DNA of 64,000 nucleotides from Hwanghaeella grinnelliae. GTDB lineage: Bacteria > Pseudomonadota > Alphaproteobacteria > UBA8366 > Aestuariispiraceae. The notes beneath the pieces were generated by a model that saw only the letters and a program-made list of their open reading frames with translations, searched no databases and had not been told where the DNA came from. Numbering within the stretch: the first letter of the stretch is position 1; each line of letters starts with the position of its first letter. The position numbers and the translations under genes are program-made. Location of the stretch: contig NZ_SADE01000001.1 in NCBI RefSeq assembly GCF_004005845.1, positions 186,001 to 250,000 of the forward strand. The letters are read 5' to 3'. Positions 63,879-64,000 of the stretch are shown piece by piece.

Positions 63879-64000
63879 TCATTGACGTTCTATTTTGGCG
63901 ATGCGTTCCGATGCCAGTTTTGTCACTTCCTCAAGCGGTAGCAATTCACTCTCTGCGAAAAGTGGGTCTTCGCCGTTATCCGGTTCATAGAGAACGAAGC
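63879..64000 (-). CDS. unidentified protein, C-terminal 39 residues (5' end outside window)
   Basis: On the minus strand a frame enters from the right edge and stops with TGA at 63881-63879. The readable end is acidic and helical (FVLYEPDNGEDPLFAESELL, then a Glu/Lys-rich helix ending IERQ). No family is recognised. It is convergent with the CBS gene, 21 bases away. Identity needs the sequence beyond the window. Confidence 0.55.
   Translation of the reverse strand, partial: FVLYEPDNGEDPLFAESELLPLEEVTKLASERIAKIERQ

Overview
The window (GC-rich, about 60% by eye) looks like a chromosomal segment of a marine or soil alphaproteobacterium, most likely Rhodospirillales-like. The reasons are the imuB-dnaE2 mutagenesis cassette, a GapR (DUF2312) nucleoid protein, HspQ, DUF1244, a three-gene pntAA-pntAB-pntB transhydrogenase of the Rhodospirillum rubrum type, and a divergent Lrp-type regulator/putA pair. 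No insertion sequence, prophage, CRISPR array, tRNA or rRNA was found. This is core-like chromosome with a few unusual loci.

Layout. 1-4.6 kb: the end of an SOS mutagenesis operon (imuB, dnaE2). 4.7-7.1 kb: a GNAT acetyltransferase, an unrecognised glycosyltransferase-like protein and a LacA-type acetyltransferase. 7.1-10.6 kb: a ThDP enzyme followed by two tandem EamA/DMT exporters. 10.6-14.6 kb (minus strand): asparagine synthase, a GT4 glycosyltransferase and a short-chain dehydrogenase, probably surface polysaccharide synthesis. 14.6-18.4 kb: Lrp-family regulator and divergent putA for proline catabolism. 18.4-22.7 kb: a di-haem DUF1111 protein and a ferric-iron ABC binding protein plus permease, with no ATPase gene alongside. 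22.7-31.6 kb: GFA protein, leucine-dehydrogenase family enzyme with a readable promoter, operator and terminator, nucleoside hydrolase, DsbA-like isomerase, a third EamA exporter, acyl-CoA ligase, HspQ and EttA. 31.8-39.7 kb: hydroxyacid dehydrogenase, MFS, FadR-type regulator, DUF2786 protein, N-formylglutamate amidohydrolase, YbdK ligase, DUF1244, TAXI binding protein and GapR. 39.8-44.3 kb: a cupredoxin-like protein with a GGDEF-EAL protein, then a 16-codon leader and strong terminator ahead of a Bcr/CflA exporter. 44.3-56.2 kb: fused indolepyruvate:ferredoxin oxidoreductase, UDP-glucuronate epimerase-like enzyme, long-chain acyl-CoA ligase, oligoendopeptidase F, alpha/beta hydrolase, a probable structured ncRNA, an AarF/ABC1 kinase-like protein and a secreted DUF302 protein. 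56.3-57.8 kb: Hpt protein and response-regulator diguanylate cyclase. 58-61.4 kb: pntAA-pntAB-pntB. 61.5-63.9 kb: an operon of two DUF1538 membrane proteins, a PII-like protein and a CBS protein. The window closes in the C-terminus of an unknown minus-strand gene.

The strongest unusual signals are (i) the histone H1-like lysine/alanine/serine tail on PntAA, (ii) a minus-strand structured RNA at about 53.87-54.12 kb with its own terminator, (iii) the DUF1538 x2 - PII-like - CBS operon, with two ATGA-coupled joints, as a candidate nucleotide-regulated transporter, and (iv) the Cys-Trp-Cys leader peptide and hairpin/terminator arrangement before a drug/cysteine-type exporter. All functional statements are homology judgements made by eye from motifs. 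No database search was run.
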